A DNA stretch of 64,000 nucleotides from Malachius bipustulatus (GCA_910589415.1 OU342630.1:84936186-85000185), one strand, 5' to 3'. Shown: positions 1 through 12,318, numbered from the stretch's first letter. Notes: generated by a model not told the origin, from the sequence alone. Made by a program: numbers and translations.

Positions 1-152
1 ATCGAGTCTAAGTGGAATTTTTTTTAATTTATCTACTCTTGACATGAAAGTAATTACAAAAATGTTAATAAAAGTCATTTGACGTCGATATTAACTTCAA
101 AAACGAGCACAGAAATCTGCCCGTTACCCTAATGAGCCTTTATAATATTGGC
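1..152. repeat. Partial MITE copy cut by the window edge
   Basis: This stretch matches 49420-49540 closely, sharing the run around 'gtcatttgacgtcgat' and a terminal motif 'cccgttaccctaatgagcc'. In the second copy that motif is one arm of an inverted repeat, so this is the right half of the same small inverted-repeat element. The left half lies outside the window. No coding capacity is seen. Confidence 0.6.
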
Positions 153-777
153 TGTAAGGAGCATAAAGCACTCGGCAAACCCCGTGTCCTTTCACTTGCG
201 CGTGCTGGAAAGATTTTACTATTGAACTAATATATAGATATTATACATATAGGTTGTCCCGAATGTAAACGGTCATACGCCAGTCACTGATAAGGTCATA
301 TCATTCTAAGACCAAAAGTTCCTATAAATGGGTTCGAACACGAATCGTTAACCAAGTACATACAAGTTTGCCGGGAAAAATAAACAAAATTATTAGTTGT
401 TTAAACAATTGCTTGGTTACTATAGACACTCATTTAATCGCTACTGTCAAAATGACAATAAGTGACTTTTGATCATTTTTTTAGTTAAATAATGAAGTAT
501 GTTTTATTGCTTTCATTTTGATTTAAGTTATTTAAACGTTATTTGGAAACTTTTCATCTTAGAATGACATTACATATCTGTAATTGACGTATTATCGTTT
601 ACCTTTGAGGGTTAATTATTTTTTTATGAACCAAATTCAAGTGTCAAATTCAATTCAAGTGTCTGGTTTTCCAGATACGTGTCAAAGTTTAAAAAAAATT
701 GTTTTTTATTAATATCTAAATGATCCTTTTGCCCATTTTGTTGAAATCTAGCAGAGTTATTATAGCAGAGCTAAAAT
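153..777. other. AT-rich non-coding stretch
   Basis: I see no coding region, RNA gene or clear repeat boundary. A phrase near 250 ('aggttgtcccgaatgtaaac') resembles the ends of insect MITEs that begin near CAGGGTG/GTCCC, but I found no partner arm. Confidence 0.4.
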
Positions 778-1182
778 ATAATTATAAGTTACAGTGGCGT
801 CTCGGGGGGTATAGTCTCGCGAATAATATTGACAAAAAATGTAGGTACGCCACTGAGTTTTTTTTTTAATTTTTTTTTTCTTTTTAATAAGGTTTTAATA
901 CGTTTGCATTTTAAAAAATGACTTAAAAATAAATATTCTGAACGATCAAAATTATAACTTGATTTTATTTTAACAATTTTTCAATACGCAAAGAAGTCTT
1001 TTTTATTTTTTTCTCTTGAAAAGTAATTATTAAACAAAAAGCTATTAGGAGACAAAAAAGTTGTATTTTTAGGTGCTTGATCTGAAAAAAATTTAAAATT
1101 AAAAAAAACTCAGAAGCGTACAATTTTTTTGTCAATATTTCGTGAGACTACTCCCCAAGATGCCACTGGAACTTATAATTAT
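778..1182. mobile_element. MITE with about 80-bp terminal inverted repeats
   Basis: The left end (ataattataagttacagtgg...) and the right end (...ccactggaacttataattat) are inverted copies. The arms extend through a CAGTGGCG-type motif, a 'tagtctcgcg/cgtgagacta' block and a 'ttgacaaaaaa' block. The centre is AT-rich and non-coding. This is a non-autonomous DNA transposon of about 405 bp; the superfamily is not determined because no clear target duplication is visible. The CAGTGGCG motif recurs just inside the ends of the DD82E-like elements A, B and C. Confidence 0.75.
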
Positions 1183-4100
1183 CTTTTAGTTGGTGTAAAA
1201 TTAATGTCTTATCAAAATTGTATAACAATAACAAACCTTATGCACTTTTTGTAGCAGAAATGTCTAGCTTTTGGAAAAATATGTCAAAACCCCAAATTTC
1301 TCTAATGTCCGTATTCATCAAACTTTAAAATATAACTCTGGGGTTTTTCCATTAGCAAATACCTACGACGAAAATATGAAAAATTTGTTTAGAATCAATA
1401 TTTAGGCAAATTTCAAAATCATCGGCCAACTAACATGTTTTTTTTTTATTTTTTTTATGTTTATTTCACAAATCTTACAATTTTATTTAAAACTTATCAT
1501 TAAATTATACAAAATTATGATTCGCCAGTGACTTTGAGATTTTATATAGAGGCCTAAATGTTGATTCGTAACAACTCTTATAAATAATTTTCGTGTTATT
1601 TGCTACATAAAAGCAATAAGTTCACATAAAAGAAGGTTTCTGAAAATTTCCGACACATACCTACTTGTTTTTATAAAATTTAAATTATCTTAGAAATTAG
1701 TCTCTGACCAAGCAGGGCTGAACCTCAAAAAATGAAAATTCACATCGAGAATTTTTTGTCTTTTATAATAGTCGTTTCACCTATCAGGACACACTGTATA
1801 TAATATCAAATACCAAACGACAAGCACCTACACCTACACCTATAGCCTATAGTCCTATAGGTCATGCTGGGCTCACTGTTTAGGAAACGGAGTGCTTTGA
1901 CACGGATTACATTTTCTAGCTGGTTAGGGCAACGAGTAGCGTGCACGGTCTAGATTTACGTTCGCTACTGAGATTTTTTTTTAAATAAATAACCTTTTAA
2001 AAATTTCTAGTTCAATTTGTGATAAAAAATCTTTCCTGTCTTTTTTTCGTATACGATTTCATTTCAAAAAAATTAAATATAAAACATAAAAATAAAAAAA
2101 CATCTGAGGGAGGTCATTTTCAACATTTGTTGTAGTTTCGGCAGTTTCGCGCCTATTTAAATTTTTATTACTGTTATTTCCTGTTATTGTTCTGGTTTAA
2201 TGTTCATTATTACTTATTAGCAATAAATAATTTTTTTAAGAAAACCTTTTACACCCCCGTGCATGTGTCGGAAAACGAAGCATTTGAGCACATACGTTTA
2301 CGTAGCAAACTGTCATTATTTTTTTACTTTTTACTAACACCCTGTATATACGGGGAACACCCTGTAAATACTTAAATAAGTGCGACAAACTTCAGGGGGT
2401 GATTCTGCATGAAAAAATAATGACAGTTTGCTATAAAACATCTCAGTGATGTACCATTTTTTTCTTTAAAAAAATTTTGATCATTGCGTGTATGCGCGCC
2501 ACTGATGAACATAAAATTCTTAATTGCATGTCAAAAAATGCGCAATAACTTCCTCTTATTAAAACCCAACAAATTTAATTTGCATATCTCGACCGGTTTC
2601 AGAGCAAATAAATATCGTCAGTTATTAAGTAAAACGAAGTTTGTAGTAGAACGCGTTTGCACACATGAAACACTCCATGAAAAAAATAATAAACGAGCAC
2701 AAAATTATTGAGTTTTTCACATAATTAGCATAATTAGCACAGAATTCCCGCACTGTTCATTTCCCATATTCCTGGAGTGGGGTAGCAAAGGCAGCTCGAC
2801 GCACCTATAGAACAGCGCTTTTAATAAAAATCCCGGTTTTAACAACGAGTTGAATGATACGGCGAGAATTAAAATCGTTTTCATCCACGTCCACGATGCA
2901 AAATAAAATCTGCACTCGCCAGCTCTGATGAGGTGGTATTAGTGATAAAATTGATTTATCTTCATGAGCTGGCTGTTTTTTGATACCAGTCATCAGTCTA
3001 AAGTATAAAATAACTGTGGAAGTTCTTATAACCTTTGAAAAAAATTTCTTTGGCTCTCAGTTTGGAATTATTATTTATTCGACTGCTGTCTGGTAAAAGA
3101 GATCCTTCGATCGAATAAATGAGCCGGCCACTCCCAGCGTTTTTGGAGTAACGCCAAAAAGATCACAGAATCAGTTCATAAAAAAACATTATAGGTACAC
3201 TAGCATAAAATGTCATATTTAATAATATTTTTCAGTGTTGATATTTAAATTTTCATATTTTCTTACTCCCATACTGTAACAGTTTGAAAAATATTAATTT
3301 TGAAAACTAAATATTATATCGACTGCATCCTCTTATTGAGGAACACAGGTTTCGTTAGGATGGATGTGTGCTATTTAATTAATTCGAACTGAAGCAGTTA
3401 CAGTTTGTCATGAATTTCGCTAGACATTTTATAACCAACATTTTATGCGTTCTGTTTCCTACAGTAGTAGGCAAATATCATAATAGCACCTCTAGGATCA
3501 TGCATGACACTCCTTTAGCACCTAGTTATATAGGTTAATTAAATGTTACTTCCATTTCATTTTAATTTTTCGATAATATTTTCAGGAAAAATAGAAGTTT
3601 GACACGGAATCATAAAGACAGGGTTAGGCTATCAGGATAACATTTCATTGGGCGTAATAAAAAGCTCATTTGTCTTATTTCAGATAATGGAAGTAATATT
3701 GGGTTCTCGTTTGCTGTAAGTAGAGGAGATTAAATGCAGTAAAAATTTGCTTGAGAATTAAATATATAAAAAAATCTCTAACTACCTAAATATTTATTTC
3801 ATTAAAAAAATGGATAAATTATAAGAAATAATTTATGATCAAAAATAATTCCAAGAAAAAAAATAAAAGAATATTTCCATGAGAAATATATTTCAACACA
3901 ATAAAATTCCCAGAAAAGGTTCTATTTGGAAATTCCAACAGCCACATGGCAGGTAATATAAAACTAGTTTTATGACCCTTCTTTTGTATACACAGTTATT
4001 TACAACTACTGTGTCTAATCTGCTAGTCGAAAAAATTACCCAATTCATATAAGTATTGAGAACTTTCTGGAAGTTCCCAGATTTTCAGCTTTGAAAAAAT

Positions 4101-5932
4101 ACTTTAAGCCTTACTTATTCTCAGTAAATCTTTCGATTATTAAAAAAAGTTGATGGTTTTGAAAAAAATATACTATTTTCAATGTTGTGCTGTCGCAACA
4201 TTGGCAATAAATGGGTTAATGTATAAATAAATAAAAAGAAAATCGCAAATGTAACAAAACAGTATTGATTTTTGTGGTACGGTATTTCATATTTTATTTA
4301 ATTGATACATAATTTGATGTAGAATCCAAAAATGCAATAAAATTATTAATATTCTATTGAAAATAAGTTAATAACGACTTCCGATAACCAAAAATGGTTG
4401 GCAAAAAAATGATTTTTGTTTAGGCGTGAAGATTATGAAAAGAACGCCTCCTTTCGAATATACATTTACTGAAAACTTAAATAATAAAAAAGTATGTAGC
4501 ACATTAATAAAACATCGTTCATACTACTTAGAAGTTGTATGATGCCAAATATCACAAAAATTCCTAGGTTGATATGAAAGTTTTAAAGAATTTTTTTTTT
4601 TTTTCTAACACCCTGTTTTAAAACTGTTTTAACATTTGGGTAAACCTGGGGCAATGTGATGATATCTGCTCGCGTTACAGTTTCGTTCCTGCACCTTAAG
4701 TATATTACACCGTGGTCTGATTTAAAAACCTTTCACAACAAGGGGAAAGCCGATTCATATTCATATCTGCTTCTCAATTAAGTGCCTGCTTAAAACTGAT
4801 AACGATTAAAACTTTCTTTATACAGATGTATTATCCATCCTTTAAACTTTAAAAGGTGCTTTTAAATATTACTTTGTTTAGAGTTTGCATACTGATTTTC
4901 CTCCTTCGCGTTTCAATTTGAAACAAGGACGGAGCACTCATGCAGAAGTTATGCATTTCAGCATTTCTACTCTACATCTACTACTAATTTGCGAGTTGGT
5001 ATATCTCTTAGGTAAATTCATGACTTCATTCGCTCAAATGGAACAGAGGAGTCAAAAATAGCTCTGAGAGGTATAGTTATTTTATGTTTGATCTGTTAGT
5101 TGTCACGCAATATGATATCAGTGCTGCCAAACAAGTTCCTATATAGATTATAATGACCTGTGATGTAGGTACTGCGCTTGCCTATAACAAACAATATTGT
5201 CGACACAAAAAAAAACCACAGATTTAATGTCACAGGCCTCGTCTTAAATCACAGCGGAGACGTCCTTGGTCATACCTACCACATGCAAAATTATGTAATT
5301 CTAAAAAGTCACTATTCTTGCAGCAAGGTATCATTTTGCTGCCTATCGTCTGGTACTATAGCATGTTTAATGTCAATTGGGAAAAAAGCGTAGTTGTTTC
5401 TTTGATGAATAAATAACCAAGAAACCAAAAAAAAGTATCTTTTTTTAAGGAGAATTAATTTCTTTTAATTAAATTTTTACTTAAATAATAATAATATATA
5501 AAAAAAAAAACTAAATTATGTCCAATAAAGTCTAAAAAGTCATACGTATCGATTAAGAATACACATCCTTTTGATAGTTCGATTTATTTTGTTTCATATA
5601 CGTGGTTTTTATAGTATATAACCGTCCAGTTTGCCTAAACACTCCATCCCGCATAAATTAAGTATACGTCAACATTGGTTTTGAATGAGAATTAAATGCA
5701 CAACACAGAGAATAGAATGTCATTACGTGAATAAATTTTCTTTAGTTGTCAGTGGCTCTCCAACTGACGTAAGCGGTTCAATTCATTGTTTGAATGATTC
5801 CTTCAATAATTTACGCTCGTTCACAACTTGACATTTAACTGTTTGACATTTTCTGGTGAAATTAAAAATATTAATTCGGACGGTTAGTGTGACGTCACAT
5901 CTGACTTTTTAAACTTAATCCTACTATAAATA
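1183..5932. other. Long AT-rich region without recognisable genes
   Basis: Short open frames here (62-75 codons at 2187, 2484, 2805 on -, and 5178) look like chance: no family resemblance, biased composition and no splice context. Two 'aacaccctgt' motifs at 2335-2368 and one near 4608 are typical ends of insect CAGGGTG elements, but I could not pair the arms. Pieces of two copies of 'taatgacagtttgct' around 2300-2430 form a small inverted repeat. No RNA gene was seen. Confidence 0.5.
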
Positions 5933-6165
5933 AATAAATAAATATCGTATGGCTGTGGTAAAGCCCAAGTGTCAGAAGTTTTCAAGTAGCCTCAAGGGCC
6001 TCTGACATAACTTAACGACTGCTGTGAAGCAGCCGGGACCCCCTTTTTAACGTACCTCCCGGAGCACGATCGGTCACGGAACTTTTTTTTTTTATTTACC
6101 ACTATAATTGGTCACCCATCTAAGTACTGACCAAGGAAAGTCATGCTGCACTTTAGAGATATAGC
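5933..6165 (-). mobile_element. SINE-like retroposon with 5S rRNA-like segment
   Basis: Read on the minus strand, this has a 23-base segment at 6110-6132 that matches the 3' half of eukaryotic 5S rRNA (the GGT-AGTACTT-GATGGG-GACC part) with about three mismatches. It is followed by a body containing 'gtcagaggcccttgaggc' and ends in an (ATTT)n tail at 5933-5952. A 5S-derived head with a LINE-like tail and short tandem 3' end is the layout of SINE3-type elements. The 5' end is diffuse, so the upper boundary is uncertain. Confidence 0.5.
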
Positions 6166-8089
6166 AAATCATGATGTGTTAGGAAAATTCCTAAATTCTC
6201 TAGAACAGAGATGAGGGGTGTTTGAAAAAATAAAATTTTGTATAGGAATGCTTTTTACCTGCACACCATTATTGTCATTCAACAATAGAGCCTACCCGGA
6301 TTAGAGTCCTTATCTTACTTTACTAGTAATTGCTATACAATTGACAAACATTCCATTACCTACCAGCTGGCCTAAAACCTGCAGTAAATTATTAAAAGCC
6401 AGTTAATATCCTTTTCAAATTCATATGCTTACTTGGAACTCCTTATACAAAGAGAAAGAGTAATTTTCCCAGTTCCAGGAAATGTTCCTTTTCTATAGAT
6501 TGTAAATTTGAATAATTATTTGAGACGTATTGAAATCACATTATGTAAAATTCTACAGCGTGAGCTTGATATGACTTTACAGCTTACAAAATGTTCCTCG
6601 GATGAAAACTTAATCGATTTAAGTCAACTTATCTTAGTACAAAGTTGCTTGGTTTGGTCACTTCAAGATGCCAAATAGTTTTGGCAGAAACAGAATATAA
6701 ACATTTGAACATTCAAAATCGCAAAGCTATTTTCGAGAAAATTGGGAAATAAAGTTTTCTATTGCTGACGTCATTTTCACTATTGTCTTGACTTTAACAA
6801 TGAAAATTTATTTGGTTGTGACGTCATTTTGACCATTTAACGTTATTTTTAATTATTAAAGTCAAGGCAACAATGAAAATGAGTACCTACCTATCAAATT
6901 AAAAACTTTATTCCGCTTTTCTGGGAAATGACTTAAGAAAGCTCCTAAAAACTTTTTTTTTATTGAAAAGGCACATACACTGCTGGGGAACCCCTACGAC
7001 GCTCTGGGAGTGGGAGTGGTGCATGAGCGGAGATATCGATTCACGTTGACTTTGAATTGTGGAAGGTGTATTTCTTTTTGAAAATACACTATTCCACAAT
7101 GATACGGTTCTGTACATGAAAGAAGTCTGAAATAAGGTGGTGCGAAGTGTCACGAGCTGAATAAGAATGAGCTATTGCGGCCCGACTTGTATTTTTGCCC
7201 AGCCTCGTGGAGATTTTCAAACCATCAATTAACAAACCATCAATTTCTCTCTTAAACATATAGAGAAGCCAATTATTTAATCTTAAGTTTATTCATTGAA
7301 ATTCCTATTAATGAAACATGCGGTAGGCAATAAAACATGCGATAAAAAAACTACCTGTTAAAAAAATCTTACAATTTCTTAACGTTTTTAAATACCTAGA
7401 GACTTAGAGAAGATCTTGTCGTTTATTCAAAATGATGTATTTTCTTCGTCAATAATAATTATTGTCTCACGTCATCTTAACTAAATGTTATGATTTCACC
7501 TGTCACCTGTCACGCGGTTCCTAATTTGTCCCCAAGGAATAAGAAATTAAGAAATTTTTAAAAACTCAGAAATGAAATTGTTCGACAAATATAAAAAAAA
7601 TTGCTAGAGGGTTCATAATTAGTGTAGGTAGGTACCTATTATAATATCAAACAACTTTTTCCTGTGACATTTGCCAAAATTTTGAAAAATAAAGCATTTG
7701 TAATTTGTTGCAAAAAAATGGCAAATTTGACAGGTGTAAAAGACACGTGACAGGTGGTGTGGGTGTCATTTGTCATAATTTTTAAAGCACACAAACTATT
7801 AGCGAAGTCAAAATTTTCCTAAATCTTAAAGACAAATTTTTTTCCCATATGATGATGAGTAGGTACCTACTTTATGTGTCACACTGTATATAATTTATAC
7901 AGTGTGTGTTATACCTAGACAGTCTCTAGATGCAAGTATGCCTGTTATTAATGAATTGAAAATGTATAAGAATTTTATAAGAAACAAATGATAACTTGAC
8001 ATAAGAAAGCTTTGCTGGTGGGACCGGGTATCCCGATCATTTTGATCATAAACTGAAAGATAATAGGAATTTTTGAAACGCCACGGCCT
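6166..8089. other. Non-coding AT-rich stretch with small palindromes
   Basis: No gene was recognised. The open frame at 6908-7153 (-) has no family features. A small inverted repeat at 6772-6881 is listed separately. A short palindrome at about 7879-7907 (acactgtata/tatacagtgt) may be the fused ends of a MITE. Direct 'cacctgtcacctgtcac' copies near 7498-7515 have partial inverted matches near 7740-7760. Confidence 0.45.
6772..6881. repeat. Short inverted repeat (MITE-like)
   Basis: The segment 6772-6797 and its reverse complement at 6856-6881 match over 26 bases with three or four differences. The centre and the left flank each carry a TGACGTCA octamer (CRE-like). Non-coding; it could be a small MITE or a chance palindrome. 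Confidence 0.45.
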
Positions 8090-8530
8090 GCCACGCTTCG
8101 GCTACGACTTAATTAATAAACTAAAAAAATAATCTTTTCTGAAATTTTGCTCAGAAAAATCCGAAATTTTATATGTAATACCGACCAGCTACGCTTTCGG
8201 CCACGAACTTAATAAACTGAAAAAAAAATTGTCGAAATTCTGTTGGAAAAAGTCTGACGTTTTATAATCATGGCCAAGCCACGTTTTCGGCTATTGGACT
8301 TTTGAAACCGAATAAATAATTTTTGCTGAAGTTTTGTTCGAAATTTTATAATAATGACAGCCAGCCCTTTCGGTTACGAACTTAATAAAATAAAAATATA
8401 TTTTTTGCTGAAAAAAGTCTAATATTTTAATGGCAACCAGGCTTTTCGACCATGCATGGCCGAAGAAACGTTAAAAACATTTTACCGATAATTTGCTGAA
8501 AAAGTTCAGAAATTCTATAATAATATTATT
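8090..8530. repeat. Degenerate tandem repeat, about 75-95 bp unit, about five copies
   Basis: Successive units begin with variants of 'cacgctttcggctacgaac' followed by 'ttaataaa', an A-rich tract, 'tttgctgaa...', 'gaaattttataat' and 'ggc(a/c)agcca'. Starts fall near 8093, 8189, 8279, 8364 and 8440. The units have diverged by substitution and small indels, so this is an old minisatellite-like array or a decayed internal repeat of a transposon. No coding frame runs through it. Confidence 0.6.
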
Positions 8531-8790
8531 ATCAACAAAAACAAACCAAATATTTTCCATTTAAGACGTACCTAAATTTAAAAAAAATTACCGTAAATTA
8601 ATCGAAGTCCATCTCCCTGGCGGAAATTTTGTATATTTAGTTAGGTATAATATTGCTGGTTATTATACAGTGTGTCCAGTGTAAGTGGCATTACATGGGG
8701 ATCTTGGAAACGGCAAGAGATACAGGGTCGGTTAAATTAGAGAAAAGCTGCACAATTTAATGCTTAATGAGAATCTGAATTTTTTCTTTG

Positions 8791-9233
8791 ATAATTTAAC
8801 TCATGTATTAAAAATGACATAAGGAATAGTGTTTTTGTCACTTTGACATCGGATAAAGTTAGCCCTAACTTTGCATCTGGATAAAATGTAAGCTAGCTTT
8901 TTAGACGCAAAATCAAGTAAGTAGTTACCAAGGTGATATTAATTGACAAATTAATAAACGTCATTTATTAATAATTATTATTATTCGTTAAATTATCTCC
9001 CTAAATTACACACGAGCTTATATTTTTTATCCGGATAAAGATGCACTTTTAAACTCAAATTTGTTTTTTCTTTGGCAATTCAACTCGTCAAATTGTCAGA
9101 TAAAACGACTCGTCCTTCGGACTCGTCGTTTTATCAGACAATTTGACTCGTTAAATTGCCAATAAAAAACAAATTTTCGTTAAAACTGCATCTTTATCCG
9201 GATAAAAAATAAGCTCTCGTGTAATTACCCCCG
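8791..9233. mobile_element. Insertion nested in the left arm of the fold-back element
   Basis: The uninterrupted right arm gives the empty site: 'tttctttg' should run straight into 'aatatt', but here 443 bases intervene. The insert holds a near-perfect palindrome (listed separately) plus about 200 bases with 'ggataaa' motifs that echo the palindrome's outer motif 'atccggataaagatgca'. I saw no clear target duplication. Confidence 0.65.
9005..9225. repeat. Near-perfect loopless palindrome, arms about 110 bp
   Basis: The arms from 'attacacacgagctta' inward to the centre near 9115-9120 ('cgtccttcggactcg') are inverted copies with few mismatches and almost no loop. It would form a long hairpin as RNA or cruciform DNA. 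Likely the fold-back part of a MITE. Confidence 0.8.
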
Positions 9234-10032
9234 AATATTTTCAGTCGTTGCTGAAATATCCTGAAAAAACTGAAAAATCAAAAAATCTTATTTTAGCCAT
9301 ATCTTTTTTATTATTGAGAAGTAATGAATTATTTTTTGTAGGCTTACATAAGTCCTCAAAAGCTATCCACTTGACATTACAAAATTTTCAAAGCCGACTA
9401 GATCTCAGAGTTTTCATAGCCAAGTTTTGTTTTTCTTATGGCCGTCATATTGGTTTTTTATGTCATTGGATATGAAAAAAATATTGGAAACCAAAAATTT
9501 TTCACCCAATTAGATTAATATGAAGTCATATTATTTGCTTTATGGTTTTTTACTTTTAATAATTCTTATGATAATCGGTATGAAAAGTCTTTTTTTTTTC
9601 GAATTTTTTTTTTTTTTTTTAATGTTATTAATTTTTTGTTTCCTTGATTTATTTTATACCGAACGACATAAAAAAACAATATGGCGGCCATAAGAAAAAC
9701 AAATGTTGGCTATGATAACTCTGAGATCTAGTCGGCTTTGAAAATTTTTGTAATGACAAATGGATAGCTTTTGACGACTTACGTAAGCCTACAAAAATTA
9801 ATTCATTATTTCCCAATAATAAAAAAGATATAAGATACCTAGCTAAAATAAGAAATTTTGATTTTTCAGTTTTTCAGGATATTTCAGCAACGACTGGAAA
9901 TATTCAAAGAAAAAATTCAGATTCTCATTAAGCATTAAATTGTGCAACTTTTCTCTAATTTAACCGACCCTGTATCTCTTGCCGTTTCCAAGATCCCCAT
10001 GTAATGCCATTTACACTGGAGATACTGTATAA

Positions 10033-10837
10033 CTGCCGCCAAAGAGTACCTAGTTGTCAAATTAAAAAAATAAACGCATATTTTGCATTAAAAAAAAAAC
10101 GGCGAACAAAAAATCTCTGCTTGCTTAAAAACTTATTTTGCCTCAATCAGATATGCATAGAATAATTTCTACTTATCGAGAAAATGGATTTTTTCAAAAT
10201 CGTGAAAATCATAGGAGGGTTATAGGTACCTTAGTTTTCGAAAAATAAGCAAGACTTCAGTTGGATTTTTGTTACCAGACCCAAAAAATCCGAATAACGT
10301 TTTCAAAAATTAAATTTTTTAATGTTTGAATGTTTTTAAAATTTTACATAATTAAGAACTTCAGACTTACGACAATAATTTCAGATCAATTTTGCTTAAT
10401 TAAAACTTCTAAGCTTTGTCTTTTTTTGCAAATTGGGTAGGTATTATTCCATATTTGCATTCCTCCCTATATTGATGGAAAACATATTTTTAATAGTATA
10501 CATGTTTTGTAATTACTTATGTATTTTATTTACATTTTACATGACAGGTAAAATACTTTTAGGGAGAATTGTCATTCATAAGAAATTAGTTACGGAATAT
10601 TATACATACCTAAGCCTTATTTAAGTCCCTTTAGCACAAATAGGTACCAGATGTGGGTATTATTGTGCATTCAAGTATTAAGTATTTATTACCTTTGGGA
10701 ATTTACAGCATTCTTGTCTTGGAAACATGCCTCTTCGGCCAGTGTTGCCAAAGCTCAGAGCCAACTTGTCCCAGCAGTTTCATTAAACTTGAAGTTGAGC
10801 TAATTTTATATTTTCAAAATTCCGTTATCAAGTTATC
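10033..10837. other. AT-rich non-coding stretch upstream of the LINE
   Basis: No family is recognisable. Open frames at 10433-10624 and 10653-10837 read as low-complexity hydrophobic residues and end or continue across the LINE junction in a different frame, so I regard them as chance. Confidence 0.45.
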
Positions 10838-11842
10838 AAGGGGCGGCAGCAGATGGTACAGTTGGATGATAGACTGTCGGTGCCGAGAAATATCAAAGCG
10901 GGGGTGCCGCAGGGTTCAATACTTGGACCTCTGCTGTATATTCTTTACACCTTTGCCTTGCCAAAGTGTGTTGATGCTTGCTCCGTTCATCTTTATGCTG
11001 ATGATACTCAGATGTACCACTCTTTCTGTCCGGATGATGCGCAGAATGCGGTGCGGACGATCAATCTGGACGTACAGGCCATATTGAACTATGCTAAAGG
11101 TCATTGCTTGGCCCTTAACTGCTCTAAAACTAAGATAATTCTATTTGGTCCCCAGCGTGTTGTCGAACTGTTGGCGCCTAATTTTGTTGTTAACGTGGGA
11201 GGAGTTGATGTCGGCACGGTATCGGAAGCCAGGAATCTGGGAGTAACATTTGATAGTACACTGCGTTTCAGGTCTCATGTCTCAGAATGTATTAGGAAAG
11301 GTTATTACCATCTAAAGCTGCTCTATAACAAAAGGCATTTCATGACTAGAAAGCTTAAGTCTAAACTTTGCGACTCATTAGTTCTGTCCAGACTGAATTA
11401 TTGTGATATGGTATATGGGCCTAGTATTGGTACCGAGGATATTCGTAGGATACAGGTTCTGCAGAATTCCTGCCTTAGGTTCATATATGGTATTCGTCGC
11501 GGGCAACACATTACGCATAAACTTAAAGAAAATAACTGGCTCAACATGTCTAACAGACGAGAGCTACATGCTGGTTGCTTTTTTCATAGATTTCTGCTCT
11601 ATAAGAGGCCACCCTACTTACTTAATAGGATCACTTACAGAACTGATGTGCATAACCTCAACGTCAGATTTAGGGGTTTATTAACTATACCAGCTCACAA
11701 AACCGAAGCCTTCAAAGCTAGTTTTAGCTACCAAATTGTAAAGATTTACAATCCCTTGTCTGATGCTTTGAGGGGCGCGACTGTGAGGGCTTTCAAACGA
11801 ATGTACCGTTCGCAATTATATCAGAGGCAATGCTTGTTGTGA
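10838..11842 (+). pseudogene. LINE reverse transcriptase, C-terminal two thirds
   Basis: The frame is open from the truncation point (about 10838) to the stop at 11840-11842; the ATG at 10853 is internal, not a true start. It contains the RT motif VPQGSILGPLLY (about residues 20-31 counted from that ATG), the catalytic box YADDT, then 'SKTKIILFG' and the region after RT with 'RIQVLQNSCLRFIYGI'. The endonuclease domain and the first RT blocks are missing, so it cannot be autonomous, but the remaining frame has no stop, suggesting a fairly recent insertion. Confidence 0.85.
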
Positions 11843-12286
11843 TCTCGGTGGGTGGCCATGGTGTCTGGGGCATATGGGTACGCGGAGGTTCGGTGCTCGC
11901 GCGTTTTTGGGATGACAGACATTTCTCAATCATGCTCTCATACGAGTTATTTATTGTATATTATTTGTTTATTTATTTATTGTGTATTATTTGTTTATCT
12001 ATTGTACTCTATCTACACATGGGATAAGATGATGAGATTACTATATGGTTGTGATTAATATTGGTGTTTTGTTGGGTTGGGATATTCCTATGTTGTTTTT
12101 TTCACGTAGTATTGGTGGATGCTCTATTGCTAGCGCCTCTTGTACATGTATATTTAAATAGTGTGATACATGGTTAAGGTGAGCAGGAGTGTGTCAGCTT
12201 TTGTCACACTATCTGGCCTTCGCCTTTCCACCTTATACCTAAGCTTGATAATTGATGCTTGTAAAGAAATGTACATCTATTGGTGG

Positions 12287-12318
12287 AATAAAGACAGTTT
12301 ATTATTATTATTATTATA
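12287..12318 (+). terminator. LINE polyadenylation signal and TTA-repeat tail
   Basis: AATAAA (12287-12292) lies about ten bases before a run of TTA/ATT triplets. The same arrangement is seen on the minus strand in the small LINE tail at 30414-30635. Confidence 0.6.

Larger units (their letters stand above)
8663..10032. mobile_element. Large fold-back element (inverted-repeat transposon)
   Basis: The ends (ttatacagtgtgtccagtg... and ...cactggagatactgtataa) are inverted copies. The arms pair through 8663-8790 with 9905-10032, and through 9234-9480 with about 9660-9904. The loop is about 9480-9660. The left arm is interrupted by a separate insertion at 8791-9233. The right arm is continuous, which proves the insertion came later. 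The 75-codon open frame at 9248-9475 lies in one arm and has no family resemblance. Non-autonomous; superfamily unknown. Confidence 0.75.
10838..12318 (+). mobile_element. 5'-truncated non-LTR retrotransposon (Jockey/CR1-like LINE)
   Basis: The insertion starts in the middle of a reverse transcriptase frame, has a 3' UTR of about 450 bp, an AATAAA signal at 12287-12292 and a (TTA)n tail at about 12299-12318. The truncated 5' end plus short tandem 3' tail is the signature of target-primed reverse transcription. It is one of the few coding relics of the window on the plus strand. I could not define a target duplication. Confidence 0.8.

Noticed and set aside
2187..2711. Two plus-strand frames of 62 and 75 codons
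   Set aside because: No family features, low-complexity composition and no splice or promoter context.
5178..5393. 71-codon plus-strand frame
   Set aside because: No recognisable domain and nothing similar elsewhere in the window; chance in AT-rich DNA is likely.
6908..7153. 81-codon minus-strand frame rich in Ser/Thr/Arg
   Set aside because: No domain, no neighbours, no repeats; cannot be told from chance.
9248..9475. Plus-strand frame in the fold-back element
   Set aside because: Lies in one arm of an inverted repeat; the other arm does not keep the frame open, so it is not conserved coding.
10653..11087. 144-codon frame overlapping the LINE start
   Set aside because: Out of frame with the RT and crosses the insertion junction.
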